From Pectinophora gossypiella (lineage: Eukaryota > Arthropoda > Insecta > Lepidoptera > Gelechiidae): 64,000 nt of DNA. The stretch spans positions 3,658,001-3,722,000 of the forward strand of contig NC_065408.1 of the NCBI RefSeq assembly GCF_024362695.1. The letters are read 5' to 3'. Below are positions 10,994 through 22,030 of this stretch, piece by piece. The translations under genes were made by a program, and so were the position numbers. The notes under the pieces were generated by a model. The model saw only the letters and a list, made by a program, of their open reading frames with translations, was not told the origin of the DNA and did no database searches. Every line of letters begins with the position of its first letter. Position 1 is the stretch's first letter.

Positions 10994-12185
10994 AATCAAA
11001 TAAATTATAATTAATAAAGTATAATATATCATTTGATTCAAACATTAATAAAACATTTAGCAACAGTACAAACAACAGGAACAACAACAACAGTAGTTGT
11101 TTATGTTGCGTATGTATGATGATGACGATGTTATTTTCTATCAAGATTCAGAAATTTATGTCGGTCTAATACAAACTAGCGACAAAGATGTATCCGAATC
11201 ATTACATTTAAATTACATATTCTTATTCCATCAGCAGTTAATAATTACGTAAACATGAGCAACAACACGAACATAAACTCTGTGAAAACATATGTTTGTA
11301 GAAATCTATGTACTTCTTAGGCAGACACGTCTGTAGAATAATAAAACACATTTGAAGAAACATGGGTAATATTATGATGGTCACGCACTAATTAGTCACG
11401 ACTAAAAATTACTAAAACGTTCCACAAACCGAATTTTGAATTTCGAAATTATGTCTGTATTATGTTTCTTTATTTTAATGGCTGAACATAATTATTTTAA
11501 TAATACGTCTTTATTTTTATAACGCACCATAAAAGTTGAAAATAGAATTAGAAAATGGTAAACGTAAAATATAATTACGAGGAAATGACAATGAAAAATG
11601 ATTTTAAAGTAATGAGTATTGGTTCTCAGTGCTCGTGAGTTTATTCTTAAATGATTTAAGTAACTACTTAGCTAAGCAACATGTATTTAAATGTAAATGA
11701 GTAATAAATAATATAATAAGACGTTGAAACCAGAGGCTGTAAGAATTTTATTTTTAGAAGAACAAGAAATAATTGTATTTTTCCATTTGTGAATTACCTA
11801 ATTCTTTTTTATCAATAAGCAAGTTGCCAAGCCAAACCTGAAAAGTACCTAGTATTCGGATATTAAGATTATGATCGGTGGAATGGAAAATAACGACCAA
11901 TTTGAGCTCTAATGTCTTATATTCTTGTGTAACTATTAATAATATCATATTAAAATAACGCCTTTTAAAATCCAAATCCCGTTGTATAACTATTGTGTCT
12001 GGAAATCCGGGCTTTACGAGAATAAAGAGTGAAAGATTTTAAAGAAAACGTAATCTGAAGTATAACATAAGTTATATTTTGGCCAGTATGCAAGCTTGAA
12101 AATCAAGAACAACAAACTCAGAAACATTTACAAAATTATCCTTCACCCCCATTTAACAGAAACCCCGCACTAGTGGGCCTGTAGC
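10994..12185. other. AT-rich non-coding stretch
   Basis: No repeat copy, exon signature or RNA gene recognised. Contains a modest caacaacag run near 11065-11095. Confidence 0.4.
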
Positions 12186-12189
12186 ATAG

Positions 12190-12600
12190 AATAAGGAATA
12201 TTATTACGTATATAAGGGCAACGCTCCGCTCTCCACCAGCGGCTGAGCTAGGTTCACCTCACCCCCTCAGTCTTACTTTAGTCTTCTATCGTATTGGCGT
12301 CAGACATCGCACACACGCGTGTACGGTAACGACAATGTAGTGTCTGTGTAAAACGAGGTGTTTTGTATGAAATGTCCGGAGTGTCCCTGGGCTACGTCAA
12401 GAGAGAGCCAGCCTGTCGCGAAAATAAATCACGCCATAACCACAGCGGCCACATTACCGCCAAGCTATCCGTCATAAATTAGAGAAAGCACCGATAGTGG
12501 GCAATGAAGCAGAAACTATACGAATGTTGGTGCTAATGGTATAATGGCACTTGTGTTACGTGCCTTTGTTATGTGCCGCATGCGGCTCTCTTTCTGTCTG
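12190..12600. other. GC-rich island of unknown nature
   Basis: Base composition is visibly richer in G and C than the surroundings, with several CpG dinucleotides and a ct-rich run (about 12580-12620). A short plus-strand frame at 12367-12477 (about 36 codons, MKCPECPW...) is open, but it lacks convincing splice sites or family resemblance. Could be an unannotated exon, a promoter or an old repeat. Confidence 0.3.
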
Positions 12601-12777
12601 TCTCTCTCTCAAGCTTCAGTCATTCTATGCTAGACCTACCTTCTTCAACGAGGAAGTCAGTCCACCCCGTTAGTGGCTTTCTAACGACAATACACTAAGT
12701 ATACATAAACATACAATGCCCTTTCTTTTGTTAGACAATACATGATCCTTTAGTAGACATTAGACACCATAACACAT

Positions 12778-13003
12778 ACAACATAAGTTCACGTCTATGT
12801 ATATACCCAATGGGGCTAGACATGGGTACATCCATCGTAAGATGAACTAAGCAACGCTTCACCGAGCTTTCAGTTAGACCAACGTGATAAGTGGGGAGCA
12901 GTATCGCCGTCTATAATGGCCGAGTCTTCTGTGTAGTGGAAAAAAATATTAACTCATTTGTCCAACTCCGGTACTGGGGTCGAAACCGGCGCTCCCCATT
13001 GAC
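12778..13003 (-). repeat. SINE-F, degraded
   Basis: In reverse complement it carries the tRNA-like box, cgatac..tcacc and ggatgtaccc-type blocks of SINE-F (see 6713-7010), with substitutions and an insertion near 12800. Confidence 0.6.
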
Positions 13004-13334
13004 AGACACAATTTTTTTTTCTCTGGCCACGCATAGAACGTAACGTGTTATGTTATAAACAGGTAAATTACATACATTGAGATGGGTAGATCGTTAACGT
13101 TATGCCAAGTGGATACCTGCCAAGCCAATCAAATATGTATAATTGTGTTACCTAAGTCAGACCTGTCTTAGAACTAGAAGCGACTAGAAGCATCTGTCTG
13201 GATGAGATTAGGGTTCTAATATTCATGAGAGATTGTAGTATGGCCGTGTTGAGATAAAGTTGCAGATTACAAAGCTGTTAGGTGTTAGGAATTTCTTTGA
13301 GAAAGGGAATTGGTATTATGCAAAGAGCATTATA

Positions 13335-13510
13335 GGGTGTCAGTGACATCGTAACGAAAACAAAACATTGAGGGGTCCTTCAGACCATAATTCTGAGTTG
13401 ATATCAAGTAGAATTTTCCGTCGCAAAAGTATGAAAATGAAAATAATTAAAAAAAGGACTAAAATTTTCATGAACTTTCCGATAGGAAAATCAATTTGAC
13501 ATCAGTATGT
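13335..13510. repeat. Family M MITE, degraded monomer
   Basis: Left end agggtgtcagtgacatcgta is preceded by TA, followed by gatatcaagtagaattttcc and the A-rich centre. The right arm decays after 13500. Not dimeric. Confidence 0.6.
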
Positions 13511-13933
13511 TTAGAACCCTGTCGCACTGTCATATTTGACATTTAATGAGACTTACGATTTAATTTGTCAAAAAAGTTGATGTGACATGGTGTAACAAAG
13601 TTAAAGTGTATACATATTAGTACTCGTGACCTTATGTAGGAACAGTCCGTGTAAAGTAATAGGATGTATACCTATAGGCTGTTTACAACAGTAATGAAGG
13701 CTACAACGCAAAACAACAACGTACATCGCAACGTAAATCCATTTAGGCATACATAATCTACACATGGTACAGTTAGCAAGAAAAGTAGTATTGATCTTTT
13801 GCTTTATTTCAAAAACACGTAGATAGAGAAATATAAATATAGACAACGCACTTCCATAGTCCCTAATCTCTATCGAGATAAGCGTCCGAAAACAATCTGC
13901 AGTTACAGTCCTCAGCGCTCCCCATTTGTTCGG

Positions 13934-14167
13934 AAAAGTTTTTTTTTCACGTGATTTATTGTAGATTTGCCGCAGATAGCATTAACTACTTGGCCGGACA
14001 CATGGGGAGCGCTGAAGGCTCGCACCCAGTATAACGTTTAATACAACAGGCCTGAGGGTGCCCAGTTGGGCGCGAACCTAGGCTCAGGGCGTCGTCTGGG
14101 AGGAAAAATATTTGAAAGAATTAATCGACCCTAGTGGGTCGATAGCGATAAGCGCTGATTGAGGGAG
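13934..14167 (-). mobile_element. Family G retroposon nested in another G copy
   Basis: Antisense copy: the poly-A tail appears as a T-run at 13939-13948. The body has gagggtgcccagttgggcgc and aatcgaccctagtgggtcga. It is bounded by a 6-bp repeat GTTCGG (13928-13933 and 14168-14173). Flanking pieces (cagcgctccccatttgttcg to the left, cggccaagtagt to the right) are themselves family G in sense orientation, so one copy landed in another. Confidence 0.65.
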
Positions 14168-14493
14168 GTTCGGCCAAGTAGTAACCTACATTAACACAAA
14201 AAAGGTTAATTTTTCAAAGGTTATTTTTGTAGTTACTGCAAGAACATACTCGCCGAAGAGTGCCAGGTTAGTTATCCCTTCGCGAGATGGAAGTTTGGAA
14301 GGTCAGAGAGACGCTTCTGTAAAAGACCGGACCTGTCAAATCTTCAGGTTAGGTAAACGAACCCTGTGCAAAACGGGATAATACTAGGGAGATGATGACA
14401 TCGGGGGACCGTAAACTTGGGGGACTCTTTCACGGGGTGCGCTTACCTCGAAGTTATGTATTTTATTTCAAAATGGGAACGCTATTGTTTAAG

Positions 14494-14543
14494 ATATGTT
14501 TGTGAGGGACTGTAGTAGAGTTGTGAGTCCCTCACAAACATAT
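14494..14543. repeat. 18-bp perfect inverted repeat
   Basis: Arms 14494-14511 and 14526-14543 are exact reverse complements (core tttgtgagggact) around a 14-base loop. No element ends or coding are associated. It may be a small foldback MITE end or a hairpin RNA candidate. Confidence 0.6.
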
Positions 14544-15189
14544 TTTAGACGACCGTACAAGTAAATAGTCACTATCACCGACGTTAGTCATCAAAACAAA
14601 CGATATCGTACAACCTTGGTGCCAAGGTCGGCGCACCATTAACCCAAAAAGTAGGGCTAACCGGCGAACCTTTTAGGAGGGGTGTACGTTGCATGTTACA
14701 TGAAAATGTCACTTGAAATTAATAGCTGCAAGTTAGTTGGTTTATATTCATTAGTGGGATCGGCTTTTGTACTAGATACATAGGGTTCTTACCCAGGCTT
14801 GTTAAGGCGGAACTGTTTTCGGTACAAAAGGTTTATGTGCTTTTTTAGGAAAACTTACAATACAATACAAACAATAAATAGCATCAATACTTATTGATGC
14901 TATTACTTAAAAACTTTACACGTACCTAGTAGCTGTATTTTGGTATAATATTTTCGCGAACTAAAACAATTGTACTTAACGACTTGACGGGCTTCGGAAG
15001 CACGGAGTCATCTTAATTTTCGGAAAGTCAATATTCTGACCAAATCAGTGGCATTCTCACATAGTGTTTTGTTTGACGATAGCCGTGTCATGGAACCCAG
15101 GACATCTGGGTCGGGAGCCCAACATTCCACTATTGTACCACGAAATCTATATAAACAGTATCTAAAAGCTACATTGACCAAATTGGAGA

Positions 15190-15350
15190 CGTCCTTAGAA
15201 AATGTTCAGTACACTAAACCGGCGTGCGTGTTTGAAACGATTGCTGAATGTAGAGGAAGCAAGAGAAGTGTGTCAGGAACGAAGCAAGTGGAATTCATTA
15301 GACTGTGCTAAACCCGGTGGGAAATACGCGTGAGTTCATGTATGTATGTA
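15190..15350 (+). repeat. LINE 3'-end repeat with (TATG) tail
   Basis: Longer copy of the 4004-4095 family, beginning at gagacgtccttagaaaatg and running through gcgtgcgtgtttgaaacgat to gtgggaaatacgcgtgagtt and tatgtatg. The open frame crossing it (15048-15311) is broken relative to 23195-23372 and is not a gene. Confidence 0.6.
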
Positions 15351-16072
15351 ACTAGAAGCTCATACAGTTATGACTGTTGCGATTCATTTAAAACCCGCTT
15401 GCCTTGGTGAAGGTGATCTTCTTAGCGGCATTTCAATTATGAGACTCATAATCTCATAATAGGTCGGGAGTAGATAGATGGAAAGTCGTCTGATTGAATC
15501 TAGGTGAACTTTACAGATTGTGGAAATATAGCAGAGGTGTAAAACAGTTATGAAATATGTCAAAGAGCGACATAGTTTGTATGGGCTCATTGATTTTGAA
15601 ACTCTCATTGTCATCAACTCTCTAGCTAATGTTATGCTTGATGTTAATAAACAACCTCAATTTAATAGTTAATAAACAAAAATTCGCGTAAGAAGTATCC
15701 TATAATATATTTGACATATCCGTCTTACCTTTTTTTGCTGTCTTGCCACTCATACCAGGGAACATTATCAACAAAAACAAAAAACAAATCTGGATATTTC
15801 TGTATCAAGTATGCAAGCATTAATTAATATACGTCTCACTGTTGGGCACAAGCCTCCCCTCTGTTGCAAGCAACACAAGTTTAAAAAATATAGAATATTT
15901 ATATATGGCAATATTATACTAAATCGAATGGCCGACGCCTCTCGCGACAGTCTAATGTTGTGTTTATAACAATTTAAATAATAAATAAATAGTGATAAGG
16001 AACAAACTGTTTTTTTACACTTGGAAGAACCCTCGAAAATTAAAAATGGAAATTAATGAATGAATGATGAGC

Positions 16073-16146
16073 AAATGGAATTCTATAGTCTCTGCTTACC
16101 CCGGTGGGAAATAGGCGTGAGTTTATGTATGTATGTATGTATGTAA
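16073..16146 (+). repeat. LINE 3'-end repeat with (TATG)n
   Basis: Starts at gagcaaatggaattctatag and ends in a tatgtatgtatg microsatellite at 16123-16145. Shortest copy of the family. Confidence 0.6.
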
Positions 16147-16665
16147 GAACCCTCGACATTTCACCATCTACTACACCCTACAGTCCACAGAACAATATAC
16201 GAATACCCTCGATCAACCGAAAGAGATATGGAGCATACTCTACCACGCTGCTCTATTGCGGGTTGGTAAAGAACAAGCGGCTCTTTTTTTTTCGTTTTTA
16301 CGAAGTGCGCTTACGTAACCGAAGTTATACATTTTAATTTAAAATTGGAACGTAATTAGTAGCTTCATTGTTTTTGTGATAAATTCTTATCAAGGGCAAA
16401 GACCTCTCCATAAAAAAGTGTTATAAAAACAAGTGAATAATTTAGTACCAAAAAAAACCCAATTTATCACTTTCAGTTTCACATTCTCGAGACACCAAAT
16501 TGGCGAGTTGCGTGTACATATACGAAGTTAATTTTAGTATGTATGTTAACCTTATGACATAATAGCTCGACCCACTGTTGATCACTTTCGGCCGGTAAAA
16601 AAAAACACATTAGGCATCCTCTTTCGACAAGGTGACCATTTTGTTTTCTCTGTTCTTTTTAAATA

Positions 16666-16692
16666 CACTTCTCATCAAAAAAATCGAAACAC
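16666..16692 (+). repeat. Left terminal inverted repeat of Tc1-like element
   Basis: 27 bases that pair perfectly with 18278-18304. The similarity stops abruptly at base 28. Confidence 0.95.
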
Positions 16693-17002
16693 TTCCGTTT
16701 TCATTGTTTCTGTCCGAATTTAACACAAAAAAGAATTCATACGATGAAAAAAAATACATAAATGTATAGCTGGCAGTTTGGCCATTACAGTAATAAGCGA
16801 AAATTCTAAACTCAAAATTAGAATTTCATTTGTTTATCTTATAAACGAAATGAATCACTGTTTTGAGACAAATGTGTGTTTAGGGTTGGAGTACATTTAG
16901 CGTTTAAAAACTAAAAATTGGCGCCTATCCTTAAACTTTTTGTTTTTTATTTCAATACTGTGACTTTGGGACGTCTGAAAAAAGGTTTTTTTTCTAAAAC
17001 GT

Positions 17003-18034
17003 ATGGATACTTCGCCCACAGAAGCCGCCCAAGTTGTGGCATTGCTGGATTCTGGCCTTAGTCAGCGTGTTGTGGCTGCAAGACTGCATCTAAGCCTGTC
17101 ATCTGTTCATAGAGTCTATAAACGTTATCGGGAGACTGGTTTGTTCACGCGCCGTTCAAGATCTGGCAGGAATCGGGTCACTTCTGAGCGAGATGATCGA
17201 TTTATTGTAACAACTTCTTTAAGAAATCGACGCCTTAACGCTTTTCAACTGCAGCAGCGGCTTCGTGTTGTACGAAGGGTGGCTGTAAGTGACTCTACAA
17301 TTAGAAGAAGGTTGAAGGATCGTGGACTGGTACCGCATAAGCCAGCAAATGGGCCGAAATTAACTGCAGACCATCGAAGAGCGCGCCTTAACTTTGCACG
17401 TGAGCACCTAAATTGGTCATACCTACTGTGGAGCAAAGTTCTCTTTTCTGATGAGTGTAAAATTATGCTGTATGGTAACGACGGAAGGAACAAGGTCTAC
17501 AGAAGAGACGGAGAACGCTATGCACAATGCTGCATTGAAGAAAAGGTCAGCTATGTATGTGGCGGTTCGTGGACGGTTTGGGGAGGAATCAGCGCCGACG
17601 GTAAGACAGAGCTTGCATTCGTGTCTGGGCCACGTCTGCCTGCACTAAACTGTCATCGGTACGTCGAAGAGTGTCTCGAGCCTCATGTGATGCCCTATGC
17701 ACATTTTATTGGCAACGGCTTCATATTCATGCACGACAATGCTAGGGCTCACACCGCGGGCGTCGTACGAGATTATCTTAACGAAGTCGATATCTCTATT
17801 ATGGAATGGCCAGCAAGAAGCCCGGACATGAATCCCATTGAACATCTGTGGGATGAATTAAAGAGACGAATTCGAGCAAGAGATCCTGCCCCAGAAACAC
17901 TTAGCCAGCTGCAAGATGCAATCCAAGAGGAATGGGACAATATACCACAGCATGTGATCGTGACTCTCATCCGATCGATGAAGAACCGTATGGAAGCAGT
18001 AATTAGAGCTCGGGGAGGGAATACAAGTTATTAA
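17003..18034 (+). CDS. Tc1-like DD34E transposase
   Basis: Predicted 343-residue nuclear enzyme that cuts and pastes its own element at TA dinucleotides. The N-terminus (about 5-46) is a helix-turn-helix with LSQRVVAARLHLSLSSVHRV. A basic GRPR-like linker lies at about 50-60 (RRSRSGRN) and a second winged-helix half extends to about 115. The catalytic domain has D150 (LFSDECK), D245 (MHDNARAH) and E280 (PDMNPIEHLWDELKRR). Exactly 34 residues separate D245 and E280, which defines the DD34E Tc1 class. Length matches the family norm of about 340. The start is the first ATG of the frame, just downstream of a T-rich leader. No stop or frameshift is visible, so it is probably functional; activity is inference. 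Confidence 0.95.
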   Translation: MDTSPTEAAQVVALLDSGLSQRVVAARLHLSLSSVHRVYKRYRETGLFTRRSRSGRNRVTSERDDRFIVTTSLRNRRLNAFQLQQRLRVVRRVAVSDSTIRRRLKDRGLVPHKPANGPKLTADHRRARLNFAREHLNWSYLLWSKVLFSDECKIMLYGNDGRNKVYRRDGERYAQCCIEEKVSYVCGGSWTVWGGISADGKTELAFVSGPRLPALNCHRYVEECLEPHVMPYAHFIGNGFIFMHDNARAHTAGVVRDYLNEVDISIMEWPARSPDMNPIEHLWDELKRRIRARDPAPETLSQLQDAIQEEWDNIPQHVIVTLIRSMKNRMEAVIRARGGNTSY

Positions 18035-18277
18035 ATAAACGTTTTTTAGCTTTTTTTTTCATTTACGTGTGTTGTTTTATCCATTTCCTTTATACTCCAT
18101 ACGGAATAAAAATGACTCATTTAACAAAATACGAAACCTATGAAAAATTCATTTAAATTTAGAACATTAACATTAAGATTTGATAAGCTCATATTACTCA
18201 CTATTAAACAACATTTAACATTTATTCCTAAATGTACACATTTTTCTGATAATCCTGACAAAACGTAAACTTGCAAG

Positions 18278-18304
18278 GTGTTTCGATTTTTTTGATGAGA
18301 AGTG
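18278..18304 (-). repeat. Right terminal inverted repeat of Tc1-like element
   Basis: Exact reverse complement of the left terminal repeat, followed by the TA duplication. Confidence 0.95.
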
Positions 18305-18460
18305 TATCTCTTTCTATTTTTAATAGCGATTCCGTCGATTAAACCTGCCTGAGGCAGCTGTTTAAATATCTAAGTTACTGTACGTGGGTTCGACGCCCGC
18401 TTAGGACACGTGTAACTGAAGCAAAGAATAAAAAGTAATACTACAGATTACGTTGGTTAG

Positions 18461-18527
18461 ATCCCCTCCGGTTGATTGAGGGGAGCTCTGTGCCTTGTAG
18501 TGGGACGTGTACAGGCTGTTTATGTCT
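18461..18527 (+). repeat. SINE-1 3' tail
   Basis: Contains ccctccggttgattgagggg and agtgggacgtgtacaggctg, the end of SINE-1. Confidence 0.6.
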
Positions 18528-18604
18528 AATGTACTACGTTATAACGGTATCTCCCTTCCCCGCACCAAATCGTATCGGGTGTTAGATTTACCTCACCCCC
18601 TTTG

Positions 18605-18705
18605 GGTCTGGGACCGTTGGATGTGAGCTGCAGAAGATTGTGGCAAGCCTTGGGGGAGGCGTATGTCCATCAGTGGATGGTATTTTACTGATGATGATGT
18701 CTCTG
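18605..18705 (+). pseudogene. LINE C-terminal/3' end fragment
   Basis: Translates in pieces as WQALGEAYVHQWM, the very C-terminus (...LGEAYVQQW...) of a common lepidopteran non-LTR polyprotein, followed by a gatgatgatg tail. Upstream is unrelated repeat. Confidence 0.5.
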
Positions 18706-18928
18706 CTCAAGTAAAGACTACGGTTCTACAACAAAACTCCGTGGCCAAAATGTTTGATGTACCTAAAGCGGTTACTATACTACACAATCCACCCAGTCTG
18801 ATGCGTGAAGGTCACATCGAGATCGGGAAAATCAACGCTAGACTACCGTTCCATGGTAACCATGATCGAGCATCAATTTACTATTAGACTGTCTGAGAAC
18901 TGATATTAGGCAGCCAAATTACTAAATT

Positions 18929-19279
18929 GGCTCCGACTCCTGCAGACACCTCCTAATCTCATTTTAAGTTAAACCCGTCATGCTCTTATCCGCCGAAAAG
19001 GAAAAAGACGGGTGATTGACAACTGTTAATTTTAAAATGAATGAATAAAATAGGCTACCCGCTGGTATGCAACCTCTTTGACGTGTGCTGGCAACTTAAT
19101 TCTGTAGGGTTATTGGCCAATATAAAAAAATGGGAGGGTTTTTGAAATTCCTACCTAAAATTGACGTGTGTTTCATAAATATTGTCTGTTATTAACATGT
19201 CCCTTTCCTTTTCGGCGGGAAAGAAAATGACAGGTATAAATTAAAATAAAATTAGATGGTGTCTATAGGAATCAGCACC
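18929..19279. mobile_element. Long-TIR MITE, copy 1 of 2
   Basis: Arms of about 85 bp are imperfect inverted repeats: left has cctgcagacacctcctaatc and ccgccgaaaaggaaa, and the right arm is complementary. The same element occurs at 34116-34490 with the same limits. No coding. Target duplication could not be defined, so the superfamily is open. Confidence 0.7.
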
Positions 19280-19309
19280 TGTATAACAATATTTTACGTT
19301 TTTTTTTAA

Positions 19310-19475
19310 AGAACGTCTAGGGCTCTGTGCCGAGGTTTTTCTTGCAGCTTAGTTTCCCCGGCTGTACAGGTTGTGAGAAGCTGCAGTAGTTTTAGGCGGA
19401 TGAGACGTTCCTTATGTAAAAAATCACGATTCAAAGTGCAACTATGTTACCTACTGAATAAAGATATTTTTTAAT
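19310..19475 (+). repeat. Retroelement 3' end, shared with 43268-43425
   Basis: Shares gtgccgaggtttttcttgca, caggttgtgagaagctgcag and gatgagacgttccttatgta with the second copy. Both end in an AT-rich tail; probably the 3' UTR of a non-LTR element. Confidence 0.55.
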
Positions 19476-19793
19476 TTGACACGACACTGATCGCCGTGCC
19501 CGTGACCTTAACGTATCGTGCAGGATAGATTAGTAATCGCTTAAGCCACGGCATAAGCAAACATCATAGTCAATTTCTTTTAATAAAATCGACATCCTAC
19601 AATTGTTAGCATGATATTTACATTGGAGAGAGCGCGTGACAATAACAATTAAAATGGCATAACAATGAAAGTTAAGATCATACGATTGTGGTTTGATTAA
19701 GATATTAATATTGCGTAAGAGGTGTTGCGGAAACAATTTTAGTCTCTTATGAAACAAAAAAAAGTTGCTTAAAGGGTCTAATAAATGGTCTTC

Positions 19794-20115
19794 TTCTATC
19801 GTGTGGGTTGTGAGGTGGATTACCAACCCCATCAACCCTAGTGTAAGGGTTATTATTGACCCGCCAAAGGCCCCTGACATGACTCATGTAACGACTACGT
19901 ACTTACACCAGTAAGTAGTAACCGGGACCGACGCAACGGCTTAACGTGCCTTCCGAAGCACAAAATATCTTACTTTCGGACAATCAGGTGATCAGCCTGC
20001 CATATCCTAACCAACACAGGGTTCGCAAAGTGATTTTTGTGATATATCGCCACCGGGATTCGAAATCGGGACCTTCGAATCGTGGGTCCAACGCAAAACT
20101 TTACCATGGAGATCG
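19794..20115 (-). repeat. tRNA-derived SINE-2, near full length
   Basis: Reverse complement starts with a degraded head (around 20105) with a B-box near 20050, and ends with cacaacccacacgatagaag. The frames seen here on the minus strand are SINE noise. Confidence 0.7.
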
Positions 20116-20520
20116 TTAAAAGAAATGGTAACGATACTTCAATAACTAAATAGTTTTCAATAAATAAATAAGAAAACGTAAAAACTCGCTCCATCTCCCT
20201 GCCTACCGATAATACTTAGCGCCATGCTGACACACAGTAAGACATGTGACCACGTGGTTAGCAATAATTATGTGATTTGTACACATTACACAGCCGAGGT
20301 ACGAACCTTGCACCGCAAGGTTGCAAGTTGCCCTCAGTGAATCATGAACACACTTCCTTATGACAATGCGGGTGTTATTGATGTGTTGTTTTCTAATGGG
20401 CGTTTTTTTTTTAAATTACATAATAATTATGAATGGCAGAAGCCAAATGTCAGAACGAAATTGGAGTCACATGTTTACGTTAGATCAGCTTGAGTTTAGC
20501 TTGAGAAGGGGGAAGTTTTA

Positions 20521-20760
20521 GCCACATTGGAAAAACGTAAAATTGCATATTTTGGGCACATACATAGACACACCAGATACCGCATATTGAAGGAAATTTT
20601 GGAAGGGAAAATAGATGGGAAACGGGGAAGGGGTAGAAGGAGGATAAATTGGCCGGATAATATTAAGAAATGGACTGAAAATAGGGACGCAGCCGCGCTC
20701 TTCAGACTGGCTCAGAATAGGGAAGACTTTACGGTGGTGGTCACCGACGCCCGATAGGAC
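20521..20760 (+). pseudogene. LINE polyprotein C-terminal remnant
   Basis: An open stretch of about 76 codons contains KRKIAYFGHIHRH, EGKIDGKRGRGRRRINW and LFRLAQNREDF. This is the conserved tail found after the reverse transcriptase in many insect non-LTR elements (a Y-F-G-H motif, then G-K-R-G-R-G-R, then W..NI..W). The RT and endonuclease parts are missing, so it is a 5'-truncated insertion. Confidence 0.7.
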
Positions 20761-20854
20761 ATGGCAGTTTTAGAAGAAGAAGCTTGTGTTTGAATTCATG
20801 TTTGGGTCACAGATCACACGTAATTGATAACACGTGGCGTCCAAGATTTGTGCC

Positions 20855-21150
20855 CGTTTCATCATCATCATCATCAGCCGTACGACACCCACTGCTGGGC
20901 ATAGGCCTCCCCCAAGGATCTCTACGACGATCGGTCCCGCGCTGCCCGCATCCAACGGCTTCCCGCGACCTTCACCAGATCGTCGGTCCACCTTGTAGCT
21001 GGCCTACCCACTGAGCGTCGTCCGACACGTGGTCGCCATTCCAGAACCCTTCCGCCCCAGCGGCCATCGGTTCTCCTCGCTATGTGTCCTGCCCACTGCC
21101 ACTTCAGCTTTGCAATTCTCCGAGCTACGTCGGTGCCCGGTTAATGGCAA
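20855..21150 (-). pseudogene. LINE polyprotein C-terminal remnant with (ATC)n tail
   Basis: In reverse complement, broken frames read KLKWQWAGHIARR-like, RWTDDLVKVAGSRWMRAA-like and SLGEAYAQQW-like segments. They end at a (GAT)n tail, seen as catcatcatcat at 20858-20876. This is a second, distinct non-LTR lineage common in Lepidoptera; frameshifts and stops show it is dead. Confidence 0.7.
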
Positions 21151-21623
21151 GTAAAATTCAAATTCATGGCCTTCTGATACAGGTGTTTTCTCACTTAATA
21201 GAGGGTCACAACAACTAGATATTGCAACAATGTACCAACTTTGTTAATGAATAAATATTCTGAATTTATTCATTTTCAAATTCAAATAATTTATTTCCGA
21301 CAATTCACAAATCAAATAATAAAAATATTAAAACTACAATTGAAACAATATTTTGTTCAATACAATGTTAAAATCTAAATTCTGAAATCGGCGCAAATAG
21401 AAAGAAGATCGAACTGCATTTTCCATCCGTTCTCATAAGAAAAGCAACCAGGGGGCGGAGCAGGGTGCAGGGTGCGCAGGTTGTAAAGGTTGCTGGTTGC
21501 TAAAGGGAATTTCAAACCTAAATTCTGTTACCCGTCAAATTACTTTACTTACCTCTGGGGGTAACTTTAGTACTAATAAGAAACTACTGATTGAGAGCAA
21601 TGAATGTCGAGACATAAATAACA
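21151..21623. other. Intergenic or intronic DNA, nothing recognised
   Basis: AT-rich with a short GC-rich patch near 21445-21490. No repeat family or exon identified. Confidence 0.4.
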
Positions 21624-21865
21624 CAAAGCACATGACTATATCCCAATTGGGGTAGTTAGAGGTATATTAATCGCAAGATGAAGCTAGAGGTGTGGGTACA
21701 CCTTACCGAGCTTTCAGTTAGACCAACGTGATAGGTGGTGAGCCGTATCGCCGTCTACAATGGTCGTGACAACTGTGTTTGTGAAAACTGCACTTAAAAT
21801 AAATTAATACCTCATTCGTGCAAGTGCGGTACCGGGGTTCGAACCGGTGGTCCTGGACACATTAA
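21624..21865 (-). repeat. SINE-F
   Basis: Inverted copy with a well-preserved B-box (gggttcgaaccggt at 21836-21849) and the F body back to agctcac..tatatcccaatt-like sequence. Abuts the foldback at 21863-22006. Confidence 0.7.
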
Positions 21866-22006
21866 GGGTGGTATTAATAAACTAATCTCAACTTCGAGAC
21901 TGCCCTCAAGATCATGTCATTGTGACAGTTCTCATATAAATACAGAGACTTGAGCATGGTCTTGAGAGCAGTCTCAGCTGAGATTAGTTTATTAATACCA
22001 CCCTTA
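21863..22006. mobile_element. 144-bp foldback MITE
   Basis: The first 28 bases (starting taagggtggtattaataaac) are perfectly complementary to the last 28, and pairing continues with few mismatches for about 25 bp more, leaving a loop of about 40 bases. No coding. The 5S-SINE at 22031 lies just beyond. Confidence 0.75.
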
Positions 22007-22030
22007 GACATAAATAAAGCATAGATAGAC

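Larger units (their letters stand above)
16666..18304 (+). mobile_element. Tc1-like DNA transposon, apparently complete
   Basis: The two ends are perfect inverted repeats over 27 bp (16666-16692 and 18278-18304; outer sequence cacttctcatc). Both are flanked by TA (16664-16665 and 18305-18306), the target duplication of Tc1/mariner elements. Length is 1639 bp, in the usual range. One uninterrupted transposase gene (17003-18034) fills the middle, with about 335 bp of 5' and 270 bp of 3' non-coding sequence, and AATAAA right after the stop (18034-18039). The intact ORF and perfect TIR identity point to recent arrival or activity (inference). Confidence 0.95.
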
